Shown one piece after another: positions 24,055 through 36,142 of a stretch of DNA of 64,000 bases. Numbering within the stretch: the first letter of the stretch is position 1; each line of letters starts with the position of its first letter. Source of the stretch: Sabellastarte sp. h YS-2021 (lineage: Eukaryota > Annelida > Polychaeta > Sabellida > Sabellidae); contig OZ024928.1 of NCBI GenBank assembly GCA_964017235.1, forward strand, positions 1,426,001-1,490,000, written 5' to 3'. Under the pieces are notes generated by a model. The model did no database searches and was not told the origin of the DNA. It saw only the letters and a list, made by a program, of their open reading frames with translations. The translations under genes and the position numbers were made by a program.

Positions 24055-25035
24055 TTTTATGGTGATTTCTGCCAGGCAGATTCTAAGGCACAACACCATA
24101 ATCCAATTCAAAAAAGGCTTTTTGAAGAGATACTATTTTAACCTTTTTATAAAACAGGCAAGAATTGGGCCAGAATGAACCTCATCAGGTAAATTATTCC
24201 AAACCGTGGGAGAATCAAAAGCAACGCTGTGGCCAAAGTGTTTTTTGGATTTGTGGACAGAATTGAGGAACCTCTAAGAACCTTTTATCTGGATAATTGT
24301 ATCTTATACTAAGTCTGTGTGTATTTTTTTTTACATTTTGTGACCATCCTAGCAAGTATGTTTTGGATACACTGCAGTTTGCATCACACCAGACACCAAG
24401 GTTCTTTACAAGAACTACTGGATGCATGAGATTATCAAATATCCTAACAGGGAGGTAGGGGGCTTTTTTCTTGAGTTGAGCATGACATACAAAGATGATA
24501 AACTCTAGTTTGTCAGAGTTTAATTTGAGCATACTTGACGATATGAATTCTTGAACATCTAGAAGACATGAATTTTTTTTTGTCAAAAGCCAGGGCTGCA
24601 TTCTTGTGAGACATATGAATAACCAACTGGGTATCGTCGGCATAAAAATAGTATTTGATGTCAGGATGTGTTGTAATAACCTTACTCAAAGGAGAGGTGT
24701 ATAAGGAGAACAGCAGAGGACCAAGGACTTAGCCTGGTGGTACTCCAAACAGCAGCTCATGCAATTCAGAGAATGTTAACCCAATTTTAATTGCTTGTAA
24801 TCGGTTGCTAAGATATGGGGTGAACCACTTCAAGGCTGTGCCGCACACACCAAACCATGACTTAAGACAATTAAGAAGGGTAATGTGGTCAACTGTGTCA
24901 AATGCAGCCAACAGATCAAGTAAGACCAATGCAGTAGGCTTGGCCAATAAGAGTGAGAGATGAATTTCATTTTTGATATGCAGCAAGGCAGTTTTGGTGG
25001 AGTGACCAGCAATCTTATTTCTATATTCTCCATGT
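24055..25035 (-). mobile_element. LINE relic with RT palm and 3' UTR
   Basis: Minus-strand order: A-L-V-L-L-D-L-L-A-A-F-D-T-V-D-H (near 24930), the G-T-A-L-K-W-F-T-P-Y-L-S block, F-G-V-P-P-G, then [10 protein letters not shown] near 24640 with an intact [17 protein letters not shown] block follows (near 24510). The C-terminal region ends near 24130, and the 3' UTR contains the GGTGTTGTGCCTTAGAATC-type block shared with 4017-4532. At least two frameshifts interrupt it. It is 5'-truncated near 25035. Confidence 0.82.
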
Positions 25036-25578
25036 TGTAACTATGAAGTGATCAATTTTTATCATGTTTGGAGTGTTTCCAAAATTATAGTTGTGAAAAC
25101 ATACCATTTTCAAACTATCATTCAGTTGGAGCATGCTAAGACAGTGTATATTTGTGTAGAGAAATGTGACAGCCCCTTAATGATGTGTCTGATTTTGTGT
25201 CTGAAGTATGACTTGAGATAAGATACAACAGTATGGGTATAATTTGCACATTTGTTTTTGAGCAGTTCTTGAGTACTTGTCAAGTTTGCCAATCAATAAT
25301 TTGACTCCCATGTGTGTGGGTATGGGTTCTATCCAATCCACCACACTGAGGGTTTGCCTGATATGAATAAAGCTATAAATTGGGACATCAAACCAGTTTA
25401 ACATTTCCACCAGGACCCAAGTCAAACTGCAGAGTGACTTGTAACAACAAAACCCTACTACATGATAACATCATTGGATTACAATGTACTTGTTTACAAA
25501 TGTGCATATTATACAAGTAAAATGAGTGTTTGACTTTAATGCAGACTTGTTGCAGTAATATAAAATCCAATGTTTTAT
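25036..25578. other. Unassigned stretch
   Basis: I see no gene or clear repeat between the LINE relic and the SINE. Confidence 0.35.
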
Positions 25579-25590
25579 TGTTTATATGGA

Positions 25591-25821
25591 TTTGTTTATT
25601 TGGGGTTTTACGTCGCTTTCAACACTGTACAGGTCATATCACGACGGGTAGTTGGAAGGGCAGAGGAAACCAGTACATACAGTTCGCTAGGGTTGTGTAC
25701 TGTAAACTGCCGACCAACGGCAAGCAACTACCAGCTTTCCCACTTAAGGCCATGACGGGAATCGAACCCCGGCCTCAGAGGTGGGAGGCGAGAGTGTTGC
25801 CACTCTGCCACCGTGGCCCCC
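25591..25821 (-). mobile_element. tRNA-derived SINE with 12-bp target duplication
   Basis: Read on the minus strand, the element starts at 25821 with a tRNA-like head. It has an A-box-like TGGCAGAGTGG (25810-25800) and a B-box-like GGTTCGATTCC (25768-25758), the two internal RNA polymerase III promoter elements. The body ends in AGCGACGTAAAACCCCAA and an A-rich tail. A perfect 12-bp direct repeat, TGTTTATATGGA, flanks it at 25579-25590 and 25822-25833, which fixes the ends and shows LINE-type target-primed insertion. The head pairs poorly as a tRNA, so it is not a functional tRNA gene. Confidence 0.9.
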
Positions 25822-25833
25822 TGTTTATATGGA

Positions 25834-28346
25834 AACAGTTGGATAATAAGTTTGGTTGTTAGTTTAAAACCACCTCACTAGATGGTCAACTTTTGGCAGG
25901 AGGTCAGACAGGCGTCTGTCAAGATCACAATGGTTCATGTAAGTATTTGTAGAAACATGTGAAGAAACAGAATGATAAGGAAACAGGGAAAAAATCCAAC
26001 AGATAGAAATAAAACTAAATGTGTCTACCCCATACCATAAACTCCGACAAAACCCAGTTCAGTGTTTGAGTTTTTCAGTTTTAACTCTTTAAACTCAAAT
26101 CATATTTGTTCTCCAAGGACTTTTCCCCGCCATAGTTTGTTATTCAGCCATTGACTCTGTAGTTCTGACTATTGCTTGTGGACTAATGAATTACACAATA
26201 ATGTTTATGTTTGTTACGCCTTAGAGTCTGTCTAAATGGAGAGATTAAGCGCTATAAAAACAAGAATAGAGTAGAATATCATACTTTATTATTTAAACCT
26301 TGCATCTTAAATATTTTATTCAGACATTCATAAATTAAGATATATTAATTTAAATCATCAATTCCAGATAAAATTTTAAAAAGATAAGCTAATAAAGTGG
26401 TCATCACATTCTGATGATGTAGACGTTTATGTCACCTGTAAAAACCTGTGCCAGTATACTGAGAACTTGCAGTACGCATCAGGAATAGGTGTACACTGGA
26501 GTTTCAAGTTTGCATTGCAGATTGGCGATAATAGAATTACTTCATTTGTAAAAAAAAGTGTCTCTGTTGGTATCTAATGGAAATACAGTGGCTAACTGAC
26601 ATTAGTTCCATAATTGATTTAATGACAATTAAGTTTAAATTTGTATATATAATCGAATAGCTAAACAGGAAGTGCAGCAGTTGCAGCAGCGGGTTTGTTT
26701 CCTCTGCTACTGGCTACTTTAAATGTGGCTATTTATTGGTGAATCTGCATCATATCACACTGTGATACGCTGTAAGGACAGTCAACAAGCCCCTGTTTAA
26801 CAAGTCATTGCTTTCCTATACAATCCCACATCTCCCACTTTGTGCTGGCTGTGTGTTTGCTATGATGACGTCACAGTGTTTAGCTCTGACACTTGACACC
26901 AGAGTGTCAGATGCTCAGTCCATGCTATCTGACACCCAGTCTCTGTTTACTTCATGCAAATCTCCGCCCTACTCACATTACACTCACTGGCATCCAATGG
27001 ACAGCTAAAGCCACGGTCACACTGACAGGGAGACTGGAACTTATACAAAAACATGTTCACTGCCAGCTGTTGTCATCATGGTCTGATGGAATGAGGTACT
27101 GTTATAACAAGATGATATGTTGATACAATAACCATAACAGTGTTATATATTATGTTCAAATATCAGAGTAGGATAACGCTTTGGTGGATCTTTATTCAAA
27201 GAACAATAACAAAACAATTGCGAGGAATGATTTCACCTGAAATGTATTACTACCTTTTTGGTTTTAGAAAAATATAAAACAAAAGTCACAAACATAGAAA
27301 CACCGCAATGACCTGCTTATTGGTGTTTTAATATTTGTTATGTGTTTATAAACCTATCAGTACTAAACCTTAGTATTTGTGACAGAAATGGTTCATAAAA
27401 GCTCATCTCATTTTAGTCATATTTTCTACACTTTTTTAAAACTACTCTTATACAGGGACAATATTTTTGGCAGGTTCATGCAATTGTTCTTCAGCAACAG
27501 TTTTACCCAATCAAAAGGAATGACCAACTCTCTGTTATGTGATGCAGTTTTATAAACACAAAAACAACACAAATGGGACTTTTAAAATGAACAACAGTTA
27601 TTATACAGAGAACAATAGAAACAATTCATAATTACAGAACTGACTACAATCAATACAAGTCTGATCACGTGCCCATGCATATGTTAATGAGGTTGATATT
27701 ACAATAGACAGCTGGGATTGAAGTCACTTGTTTTAATTAAGGAGAACTACTGGCTGTTTGTCTGCAGTTATATTGTAAATAGCATGTTTATGTACTTCCA
27801 GTTACTGGTTATGGGAACATTTTTGTGAGATATGGTCTGTCCTTTATACAACCCGTGACTGGTACAAACATGTACCACAAAAACTAAGTGCTGATTTAAT
27901 AAATCAGCTCTCATTTTCAAATGAGACTTTTCCTGAATAAAAAAGTAACAAAACTGCGATACTTACACACAATATTATGATATTTTACAGTCCAAAACAG
28001 AGACCATTTCATGGCTGTACAAAGGTCTCTGATACATTGACCAGTAGGGAGTGAATGACAAAACACAAATCCCAGCCCACTGATACTGCTAAAACACAAA
28101 AACAATTCTGAGTTGGCGATCCAGACCATCTTTGAGACGGAATGGGCCGCCATTAGACCCCGGCTTGTGTGAAGTGTAACCCAGATTCAATGGTTTTCAA
28201 CTTAAAGGGACATTCTAACAAACCTGATTATAAATATCCTCGCCCCTACCATCAAGGTCAAAAGTGTAAAATCCAACTGGACACAGAGAGAGCAGTCTCC
28301 ACATAGACGGGAGTTGTAATGACAGACAAAAATTTCACTTATTTTC
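25834..28346. other. Unassigned stretch with a LINE 3' tail
   Basis: No gene is supported. At about 26180-26275 a block containing GCCTTAGAGTCTG and AGATTAAGCGCTATAAAAA resembles the 3' UTR ends of the CR1/L2-like LINEs in this window. A perfect CRE-like TGACGTCA lies near 26866. A 66-codon frame at 26808-27008 has no recognisable domain. Confidence 0.4.
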
Positions 28347-28349
28347 TTA

Positions 28350-28917
28350 TACCCCTGTCACACTAGAGGTGGTATAACACACAGTCATATAGGTGTTACA
28401 CAAAAGGCCTCTGTAAGTCAACTACCGTCTCATGTCTGTCTGTGAACTTATGTTACTGTGGCCTGCCGTGTCATTACTTGAGCTTCCCACAGAAGTTTTG
28501 GACAGGCTCAAAATTTCCGCCTCTGAATTCGTAACCATTACTCACTGTCATTCACCCATAGTCATCTTCTCTTTTTTGTCACCCTATTACTTTCCCTTTA
28601 CAAGTATGTCTCTGTTCCTGTCGGTCCATTTCTGTGACCTTCCTCAGACAAATTTTTCATACAGTAACTGAAGCTGTAGTCCACAGTTTATATATACGGT
28701 TATGACTCGTTCTTGTTTCAGTAGCCCGTATTCATCCAGAAGCTATATAAGGTGAGGAAAGCTAGGAGGATGTCTCTCGGTGATAGACATACTACTCTCA
28801 TGCTACTGTTACTGACGGTTACACATCGTGTCCCACCAGTGGCCATACAAGTCGTACCTTGTGGATACACCAAAACTTCACACCATGGGTGTACTGCCTT
28901 GTAGTGTGAAAGGGGTA
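28350..28917. mobile_element. 568-bp MITE with TTA duplication
   Basis: The ends are inverted: left TACCCCTGTCACACTA, and right (reverse complement) TACCCCTTTCACACTA. TTA lies directly outside on both sides (28347-28349 and 28918-28920), fitting the 3-bp TWA preference of Harbinger-type transposases. There is no transposase inside. Its ends differ from the other two short elements, so it belongs to a separate family. Confidence 0.75.
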
Positions 28918-28920
28918 TTA

Positions 28921-29873
28921 CTGAATCTCCGAGTTAAAGGAGCGTGTTTCACTTTGGATGCAGAGTTGAGTGTAACCAAACATATCGGTAAATGTACAGC
29001 ACTCCATTGCAAAATATAGTGTCACTCCGCACTGGAAGAACAGGGGGTCTGCAAGGCTTAAAGCCACTTAAATCAAATTACTGAAACTCAGGGAAAATGA
29101 AATGACTATACATGTATATATAAATACGGAAGTCACAGAACTGGTTTGAGCTTGCAAGGTTAGGTTCAGTTTGTATAAGTTTAATTCGCTGATACTATTT
29201 TGTATTTGTGTAAAATATAGTACATACAATGATATAAAAGTTTAAGAGTTCAACTAAAGATCTTTCAATGTTAATGACACTGAAACTGAAAACATCAGAG
29301 TGTAGAACAAAGATTCACTGGATGTTCTAACATCCGTCCACCTCCTCCTTAATCTGTTAAAGTCAGGGTTCTCTGTTTTATCTGACTATAGTAAAGTCCT
29401 CTTTCTTCTCCTTGCCTGTTCTTTTTGTTTCTCATGTTTCAAGGTCAGGTTATTCACCAATAAATATTTAAATGTTACCCAACTGCAACTGTTTCAGATA
29501 TATTACCCGTAAATTGAGGCTTTAACATAAGGTACTTCCACAACTTTCTACTTGTATATACTTGCACATACATATAAAAAGTTCACTTAGTGTATATTTT
29601 GATTTAAAACATTGGGGCTTGCCTCGAGTGGTCAGTTGTAGAAAATGATATGGATGTGATAAAACTTTACAATGAGTAGCAATTTCAAAACCTGTACTAC
29701 GAATGCTCGGGGATAACAGATCCAATCAAGACAACACATGTTTCCATCCAGTAAAAAGAACACTCCGTTTATTGTTTGCAGGACGCACACGTTGGTGATA
29801 AACATAAAACAAATAAAAGTATTTTTGAGAAAGATTGGAGTTCTATAGAAAAATTTCCCTGACATCCGAAAGT

Positions 29874-29911
<38 letters not shown>

Positions 29912-30849
29912 CTATTTTATGCAGTTGAGATCTTAATTTAAGGTCAGTGAGATACAAAATACGAGTCTGGTAATTTCCTACTGGATACAACTACAGATGT
30001 GTGAGTTTAACTTCTATCAGTATGTAATATATTGTCCAAATGCAGAGTACCCTGAATTCTATACAAACCTCAGTAGCTGATTAATGCAAAAGGCGAATTT
30101 ACAGGTACAGATAAAATGCGGTGAATAGAACTTGTAATGGATTATAACATTGATTCATACGGGGACTTAAAGTAAAATAACATGAAAGTTCCAAAGGAGG
30201 TCTTAGTTTTGCCGGAAGTATTAGATCTGATTGATACATGGAAATCTGAAAATAAGGACTCCAAAAAGTTCGCATGGTATGTCTGAAGAGGCCAGTAAAG
30301 ATGGCAAGATTTGATTTCTTGTTAGCGACCCTTGTCATTCATGCTGAGATAAACAAACAAAAAACAGGATATCGGAGTGATCCCGATCACCAATAAAGAT
30401 TGAGATTGATATTTACAATACTGGCCTCGGTAAAGGTTTTTGGATATTTAATTGCAAATGAGGATTAAATGAGGATTTCATGTTATTACATAAAAAAACA
30501 TAGTAATTTCTAAGCAAACGTTTTTGAAGTACTAAGTTTCAATAAAATTGATGTTCAAACTTTTGAAGTGAGAAGCATATTCATGGAGTTTCCTTGAACA
30601 TAAAGGGCCCCTCCCTTACTTTGAGTAAAAAATTGTCATGTGACCTACTGTATTAATTTGCACAATATAATCACAACCGATCTGCATTTTACAAAATTTA
30701 TTAAAATATAGTAAAATATAGATTTGCTGACTTTACTGATCTTTAAGTGTTACAATAAGGACATTGCCTCCATAAGGTAATTTAGGTACAAAATAAGTGC
30801 GCAAGTACAAATGTACTTACAGTGAAAGAAAAACATTGGTGTGGTTATA
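28921..30849. other. Unassigned stretch with a G34 tract
   Basis: No gene is supported. A run of 34 G occupies 29875-29908, and the polyproline frame on the opposite strand is an artefact of it. The rest is AT-rich without clear structure. Confidence 0.4.
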
Positions 30850-31250
30850 GGTTTTGGAAACAACTCCCAAAAGTTTGAGCTTTATCTTGGAAATGAAAAG
30901 GTGCAGGAAGTTTATACTTGTTAGGATTTTTGATAAGAAATGTAGGTGTGCAAGGTCATTATGTGACATTGATTTGACCTTTGACCTTTCTGTAGTGACC
31001 CTTACCATAACAATTTACTCTAGGCAATATTTCAGAAACTGTAAGGTGTGGGAAAGCTACACTTTTTCATTGATTAAACCTTGTGAAATAATCTTCACCT
31101 TTAAAATCTTGCCCAGGCTGTATCTCGGAAACTGTTAGCTGTAGAAAGTTGATACTTAGCAGGGACATTATTTCGTGTGTGAAACTTTGTGGTGTGACCA
31201 CTTCCAGAATGTTTTTGAACTCTCATATTTGAAACATATTTTCCCATCAC
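30850..31250. repeat. Three diverged ~115-bp repeat units
   Basis: Three successive segments share a motif order of T-A-T-C-T-x-G-G-A-A-A-C-T-G, then G-T-G-x-G-A-A-A-G-x-T-x-x-T-A-C-T-T, then G-T-G-x-A-A-x-x-T. A more distant fourth copy may lie near 32090. A perfect AGGTCA direct repeat with one-base spacing (reverse strand, 30975-30987) sits inside the array. No coding content is recognised. Confidence 0.5.
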
Positions 31251-32579
31251 AAAGATATATGGATTGCTATAACTGATTATAAAACATATGTTTACTTTAC
31301 TGTGTTATCTCCAGCCATTGGCCATTTCGAAATGGCCCAATACTTTAATCTGACCATTTCATAACCTCATTTGGTTTTGAAAAGGCTTGACCATTTCAAT
31401 ACTTGAGTGGTCAAACTGGACATCTGCCATTTAGGCTTGCTGACTTAGCTAGTCAGTAGGCAAGTAGTTAGGTAAAACTATAAAGGGTACATCTCAACTC
31501 CGATTTTTTGAAGCATTGAAGCAGATTGGCTCAACCCTATATAATGAACCGTAATCAATTGACTTGATGCCGAGAGGGCTGTTATTGTACTAATTGTTTT
31601 CAACAAAAGGTCTATTGACATTTTCAATGTATGGGGTATTATAACAAATGCAATTAAATCCTACTTTTCTTGAAATTTCCACAAATGCAAATAAACCAGA
31701 AACATATTCATGTTTTATTGCAATTTAAACCCCCAACAAAAATAAATACAACAATTCTCATGCTTTAGTTGCCTACCTTTTTCAAGTTTGAAAGCTGTGT
31801 GTCAGATTGTATTTTGAAGATTCTAAAAATCATAACAGTAATTATATATTAGAGTAGGTAACTTCATAGCAATATAATTTATGCACTTTTGAACCAGTGT
31901 TAAGGCCTTGAAAGGCTGTGGAAAAAACATCCAAAATGTTAAATTTTATCTCAGTGTAGGAATCAAAAGTTGTCATATTTCCCCACGCCATTTTATTACT
32001 TTTGTCCCCTTGCCCTGATGGGTAGAAGTGGAGATATTGTAATCAGATCTGTTTCACTGTCTGAATTTGTTTTGTTTGTTGTCTGTTCATGCACATAACT
32101 CAAAAACTATGCACTAGATCATACTTTCATACAAGGTGGGATCCATATGTGTCTTTGATTTTTTTGGCAATACCCATGAGTGAAGGGTTGTCCGTGGATC
32201 TGCTCACGGGCAGGAGATGCACTGCTTTGCACTATAATTGTTGTGACATGAAACCTCCCAGAGTTAAGATAGTTTTATGTGTTTCTAAGTTCACAAACAT
32301 GAACAATGAAGTAGTCATATTCCACTTCTATAAAAGAAAATTGATAAAATTTCATCAGAAACATCAATTTGTCCTGAAGTCATAGCTCATGAGGGACGTC
32401 TCTTGGACAACACTCATTAGAAATAAAGGAACTGTAGCTCCAGACTGTCCAGGAGCAGAACAATGGCCAAAAATAAATTCAAGAACCTTGAAAATCGCTT
32501 TTGAGTTTTGAACATAATGCAGTAGATTCCCTTAGTGGCAAACAACATAGACCTCACATGTGTTGTGCTGCATAATGTA
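31251..32579. other. Unassigned stretch with a perfect palindrome
   Basis: No gene is supported. An 18-bp perfect palindrome, GGCCATTTCGAAATGGCC, lies at 31320-31337. Confidence 0.4.
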
Positions 32580-32815
32580 CCAATAATAATAGTAGGATTT
32601 ATATAGCCGCAAAATTGATACAAATCCTCTAATGCGCTTAGGTCCAAGAAGGGAGAGTCCAGGGACAGGCATGGGTCGGCATCTAAAAAGCGCCCGTCAG
32701 GGTATAACTAAGGTGGGGGGTATGCCAGCCTAAACAAGTGTGTCTTTAGCTGGCTTCTGAAACCATCTATTGTTTGCTCAGATCTGAGTGATTGCCTTTC
32801 GGGCCACAGATCAGA
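32580..32815. repeat. Probable short interspersed repeat
   Basis: A block with AATAATAATA, GGATTTATATAGCCGC and CCTCTAATGCGCTTA at one end, and CCTAAACAAGTGTGTCTTTAGCTGGCTTCTGAA further in, has the look of a widespread invertebrate interspersed repeat. I cannot name the family, see target duplications or fix the orientation. Confidence 0.4.
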
Positions 32816-33483
32816 GAAATCCTGAAGTTGAGCCACCTGAACCAGAGGAGCAGCTACTTCCTGAGGAGGTGGGGACTGAGATGCAAAATCGATCCAGACT
32901 AGTGAATAATCTACCCATGGACCACTTTTTGAATGAGGGGACTGTAGGACGGCAAAAATGGCAATGAAAAAGGTTAACCCTAACCGACATTTCGAACCTT
33001 TTCAACCTAAGATCAAATCACACAGGGCAGGGTTTTGAGTCTGCCCCACTTCTGTCTCACCAAGCCCCCTCACCAAGCAAATTAAAAAGAAGTGTCCTGT
33101 GTTAAAACAAAAAACCCTGTAAAGCATAAGTAATGAAATTTATTTCTGGTGTAAATTAAATTCTTAATACATTGTCATGTTTTCAAATATACAGAAGTAA
33201 AACAATAATTTTTATTAACTTTTGTTTGCATTTTGTCATTTTGTAACAGTTTTTATGGTTAATTTTAACATATCCAAAAATTATATAAGCATACTTTGAT
33301 AAAAGCACTTCATCAATTTGTAAAAGATGGCTATGGTTAATTTATCGCATCAAAACAAAACTATAATATATTTTTAAAAAATTAAGAAATATCATAGTTA
33401 CAGTCAACACATGAAAAAATACAAAACAAGGGAATGAAGGTGAAAATGTAACATTCTGTAAATAGAACAAAAACATAAAATAC
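32816..33483. other. Unassigned AT-rich stretch
   Basis: I see no gene or clear repeat here. Confidence 0.35.
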
Positions 33484-33486
33484 TAA

Positions 33487-34206
33487 TGCCCTTGTTCCAC
33501 CAAAGGATTAAGCCCCGATCCTGTCGGCGACCCTTAATCGTGGGTAGTCTTGGAAAAAATGGAAAAAAAATTGACCAATGGGGTGGAAGACAGAATCGGT
33601 ATGAAGGTCTGGGATTAACTACAGATCGGCCTCAGGACGCCCCAGGAGGCCCCAGACAGTCCCTAACTGGTCTGGGACTAAGAACAGACTAAGCCATTTT
33701 TCTGGTCGGTTTGAACCACGATCCTGTCGTAGACAAACCGACTGGGTCCCAGGACGCCTCAGGCCTCCTGGGACTAAGCCCCAACTAACCCAGGATTAAG
33801 TCCCGACCCCACAAGGTGTCCTGAGGCGTCCCCAGGCGTCCTCAGACCGAGATAGCCGATTTTTGCTTTGCAATGGGACTAAGGGTCGCAGGAAGCCTGG
33901 GACTAAGGTATAGAGGGTCTGGGACTAAGGGTCGGCGACTAAGGGTCGCAGGCGGCCTGGGACAGCATAGGACTGTGTAAATTTGATCTGAGGAGGCCTG
34001 AGGAAGCCTGGGACTGGACATTTTGTTTATGGCGGGAAAAAATAATCGGTTGGGGTCGGGAGAAATATCAAACATGTTTGATTTCTCACACGGCCTCAAC
34101 CGACCACAACCAACCCTTACAGGAAGCCTGGGACTAAGCATATTTTTGAAACCGACCCTCAAAAACCCTTAATCGGGAGCCTTAGTCGTGTGGTGGAACA
34201 CCCACA
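33487..34206. mobile_element. 720-bp Harbinger-type MITE (same ends as 41.3-50.9 kb)
   Basis: The ends are TGCCCTTGTTCCACCA on the left and TGTGGGTGTTCCACCA (reverse complement) on the right, with TAA outside on both sides (33484-33486 and 34207-34209). The right tip is identical over TGTGGGTGTTCCACC with the Harbinger element at 41326-50858. The interior is packed with variants of GCCTGGGACTAAG and GGTCGG in both orientations, so it can fold extensively. It also holds the perfect palindrome ATCAAACATGTTTGAT (34067-34082). There is no transposase frame. It was probably mobilised by the two-gene Harbinger family. Confidence 0.8.
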
Positions 34207-34209
34207 TAA

Positions 34210-36142
34210 GCAAGTGGCCAATTGACGTAGTTGATATCCACAATTTCCAAATTAAATCGTTTCCAGCTGCAAAGGGACTTCATTCCTGAAGTGGTTTAGC
34301 CCCTTTTTTATGTTTTTTTACCTTCCACCAGTGGCTGAAGGCTGTGGTTGGGAGATTTTAAAACACCTTCCGTACATGCATGAGTCTATCCGTCCGTTCG
34401 TCACATTTTGAAGCACCCAAAATATCAAAAACATTTTCCACAAACCTTCTTGCATGGCTGATATGAAAGCTGAATTCCTGTTTATTTATTTCCAAGTTCT
34501 GTGGGCTTCATCAGCCTGGTTCTGAGGGGGAAGTTGTTGTATGACGGGATACAAAATTCACTTTCATCCAGCGATCAGTGACTCTGCTGGAGGAAGCCAA
34601 TGGTGCCATCTTCAATCTTCCTAAAGGGATCACTGAACAGGAAGATCTGATTATCAGAACTTGACACAACAGCAGCAGTGTTCTACCAGATGAATTCTGC
34701 TTTCCATCCAGGACACCAATGGTGGAGAACATTTTTGGAAGTCCTACTCTTTCTCTTTCCAGTCATTAGGACTAGTGGGACACAGTAGCACTTGGTTTCA
34801 GTAGTACCTGATGATGGCATTACACATGTCCGGACCGATGCCATTTACGGTCAACCTCCCCACCCTGTAGGCAAAGTGCAGGGAATTGTAACTCCCTCCT
34901 GTGGCCAGAAGTCTGAGTGTAATTGCTAACTTAAGGGCCTGGCCTAATAGGTCCTTCTGATGGTCCACAGAGCAACTGTCAACTGTTATTTAACAATTAA
35001 AATAATGATTACAGTCAACTGAGATAATCTGATGGTGAATGAAACAATAAAATATACAATGAAACCAATCTACTATTAACCCAATTTATAATTGAACAAA
35101 TTTGTCCACTGTATCCAGCAATCTGTCCTATGATCTGTTTGGTGTCCACCAACATAAAGTGCCTGTATCAAAGTGGCTGCACAACTATGCTGTTTTTGCA
35201 ACCAAGATGTGAACAATATTCAAAATTCAGCAACAATTCCACTCTCTGGTCGACCCACACACTATATAGAAGTTACTCCAATAAGAATTCACCACAATAT
35301 GTATATGACAAGCAGTTTGCATTCATTTGACACACAAATATATGAATCCACAATATAGCAATTTCAAAAAAAAGTCTACTAATATAGTCCACCAATTTAA
35401 CACTGGTTGCAGTTAGGTTATCCATCTTCCATATACAGCTGGAGATTATAGAAGGTTCTAGAAAGATTTGTAAACACAATACATTTTTAGGAAAAACAAG
35501 TACATAGAAGATTCTAGAAACCTCCCACAAATAATTATATTGTCACAACTGAAAATTGAAAAATCAATAATTTAATGTCCTTATATGGTAAAAGAATGCT
35601 GCAGTCACACACAACATTTTAAAAGACATACTGGCAAAGTGCCCTAAAACCTAACAGTTTGCTGAATGAGGTTCTCTGTCTCCAGTCTGATATCAAGTGC
35701 TGCTTGATTTCAGTTTCGAGCACTTTAGACATCCTCACAAAGTTTCTCATGGAGGACTGATCTTCAGCGTACCATTCAGCAGTCAGGTTGTTGTACTGCC
35801 CCTCTTGCCCCCATTTCCTGAGCCATGGCCTGGCCCAAAAGTATGGTGTCCTTTTACTTGGTGAAAATCTTCAAATTCCCCTTATGATGCTATTGTAACC
35901 CGGCCAATATGAGCCTGGCTGTTGAATGCGACATAAAACAACAAATAAATGTAAATCTGTAGGTAGAGTTGGGCAGTGTTCAGCCTGTTGAGGTTGTGGT
36001 TCGGCTGCTACGTCTTCTAGTTATAGATCCTCTCCTGGTTTAGGCTGATAGCTGACACTTTTTGGACTTATTTGATCAGCATGATTCTTAATCAAACAAT
36101 TAAGTTGACATTGGTATAATACTGGATCGGTTTGCTGTTTGA
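34210..36142. other. Unassigned stretch with a SINE-like tail
   Basis: No gene is supported. At about 35890-35955, GAGCCTGGCTGTTGAATGCG followed by ACATAAAACAACAAATAAAT resembles the 3' end of the SINE at 25.6 kb on the plus strand. A G/T-rich segment with repeated CCGT near 34389-34400 also looks repetitive. Confidence 0.4.

Noticed and set aside
25741..25821. Possible tRNA gene with A and B boxes
   Set aside because: Stems do not pair as a tRNA and it is the head of a SINE with target duplications.
26808..27123. Overlapping frames of 66 and 76 codons
   Set aside because: No conserved domain, no splice context I could support.
29769..29990. Frame with a polyproline run on the minus strand
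   Set aside because: It is only the translation of the G34 tract and has no other coding signal.
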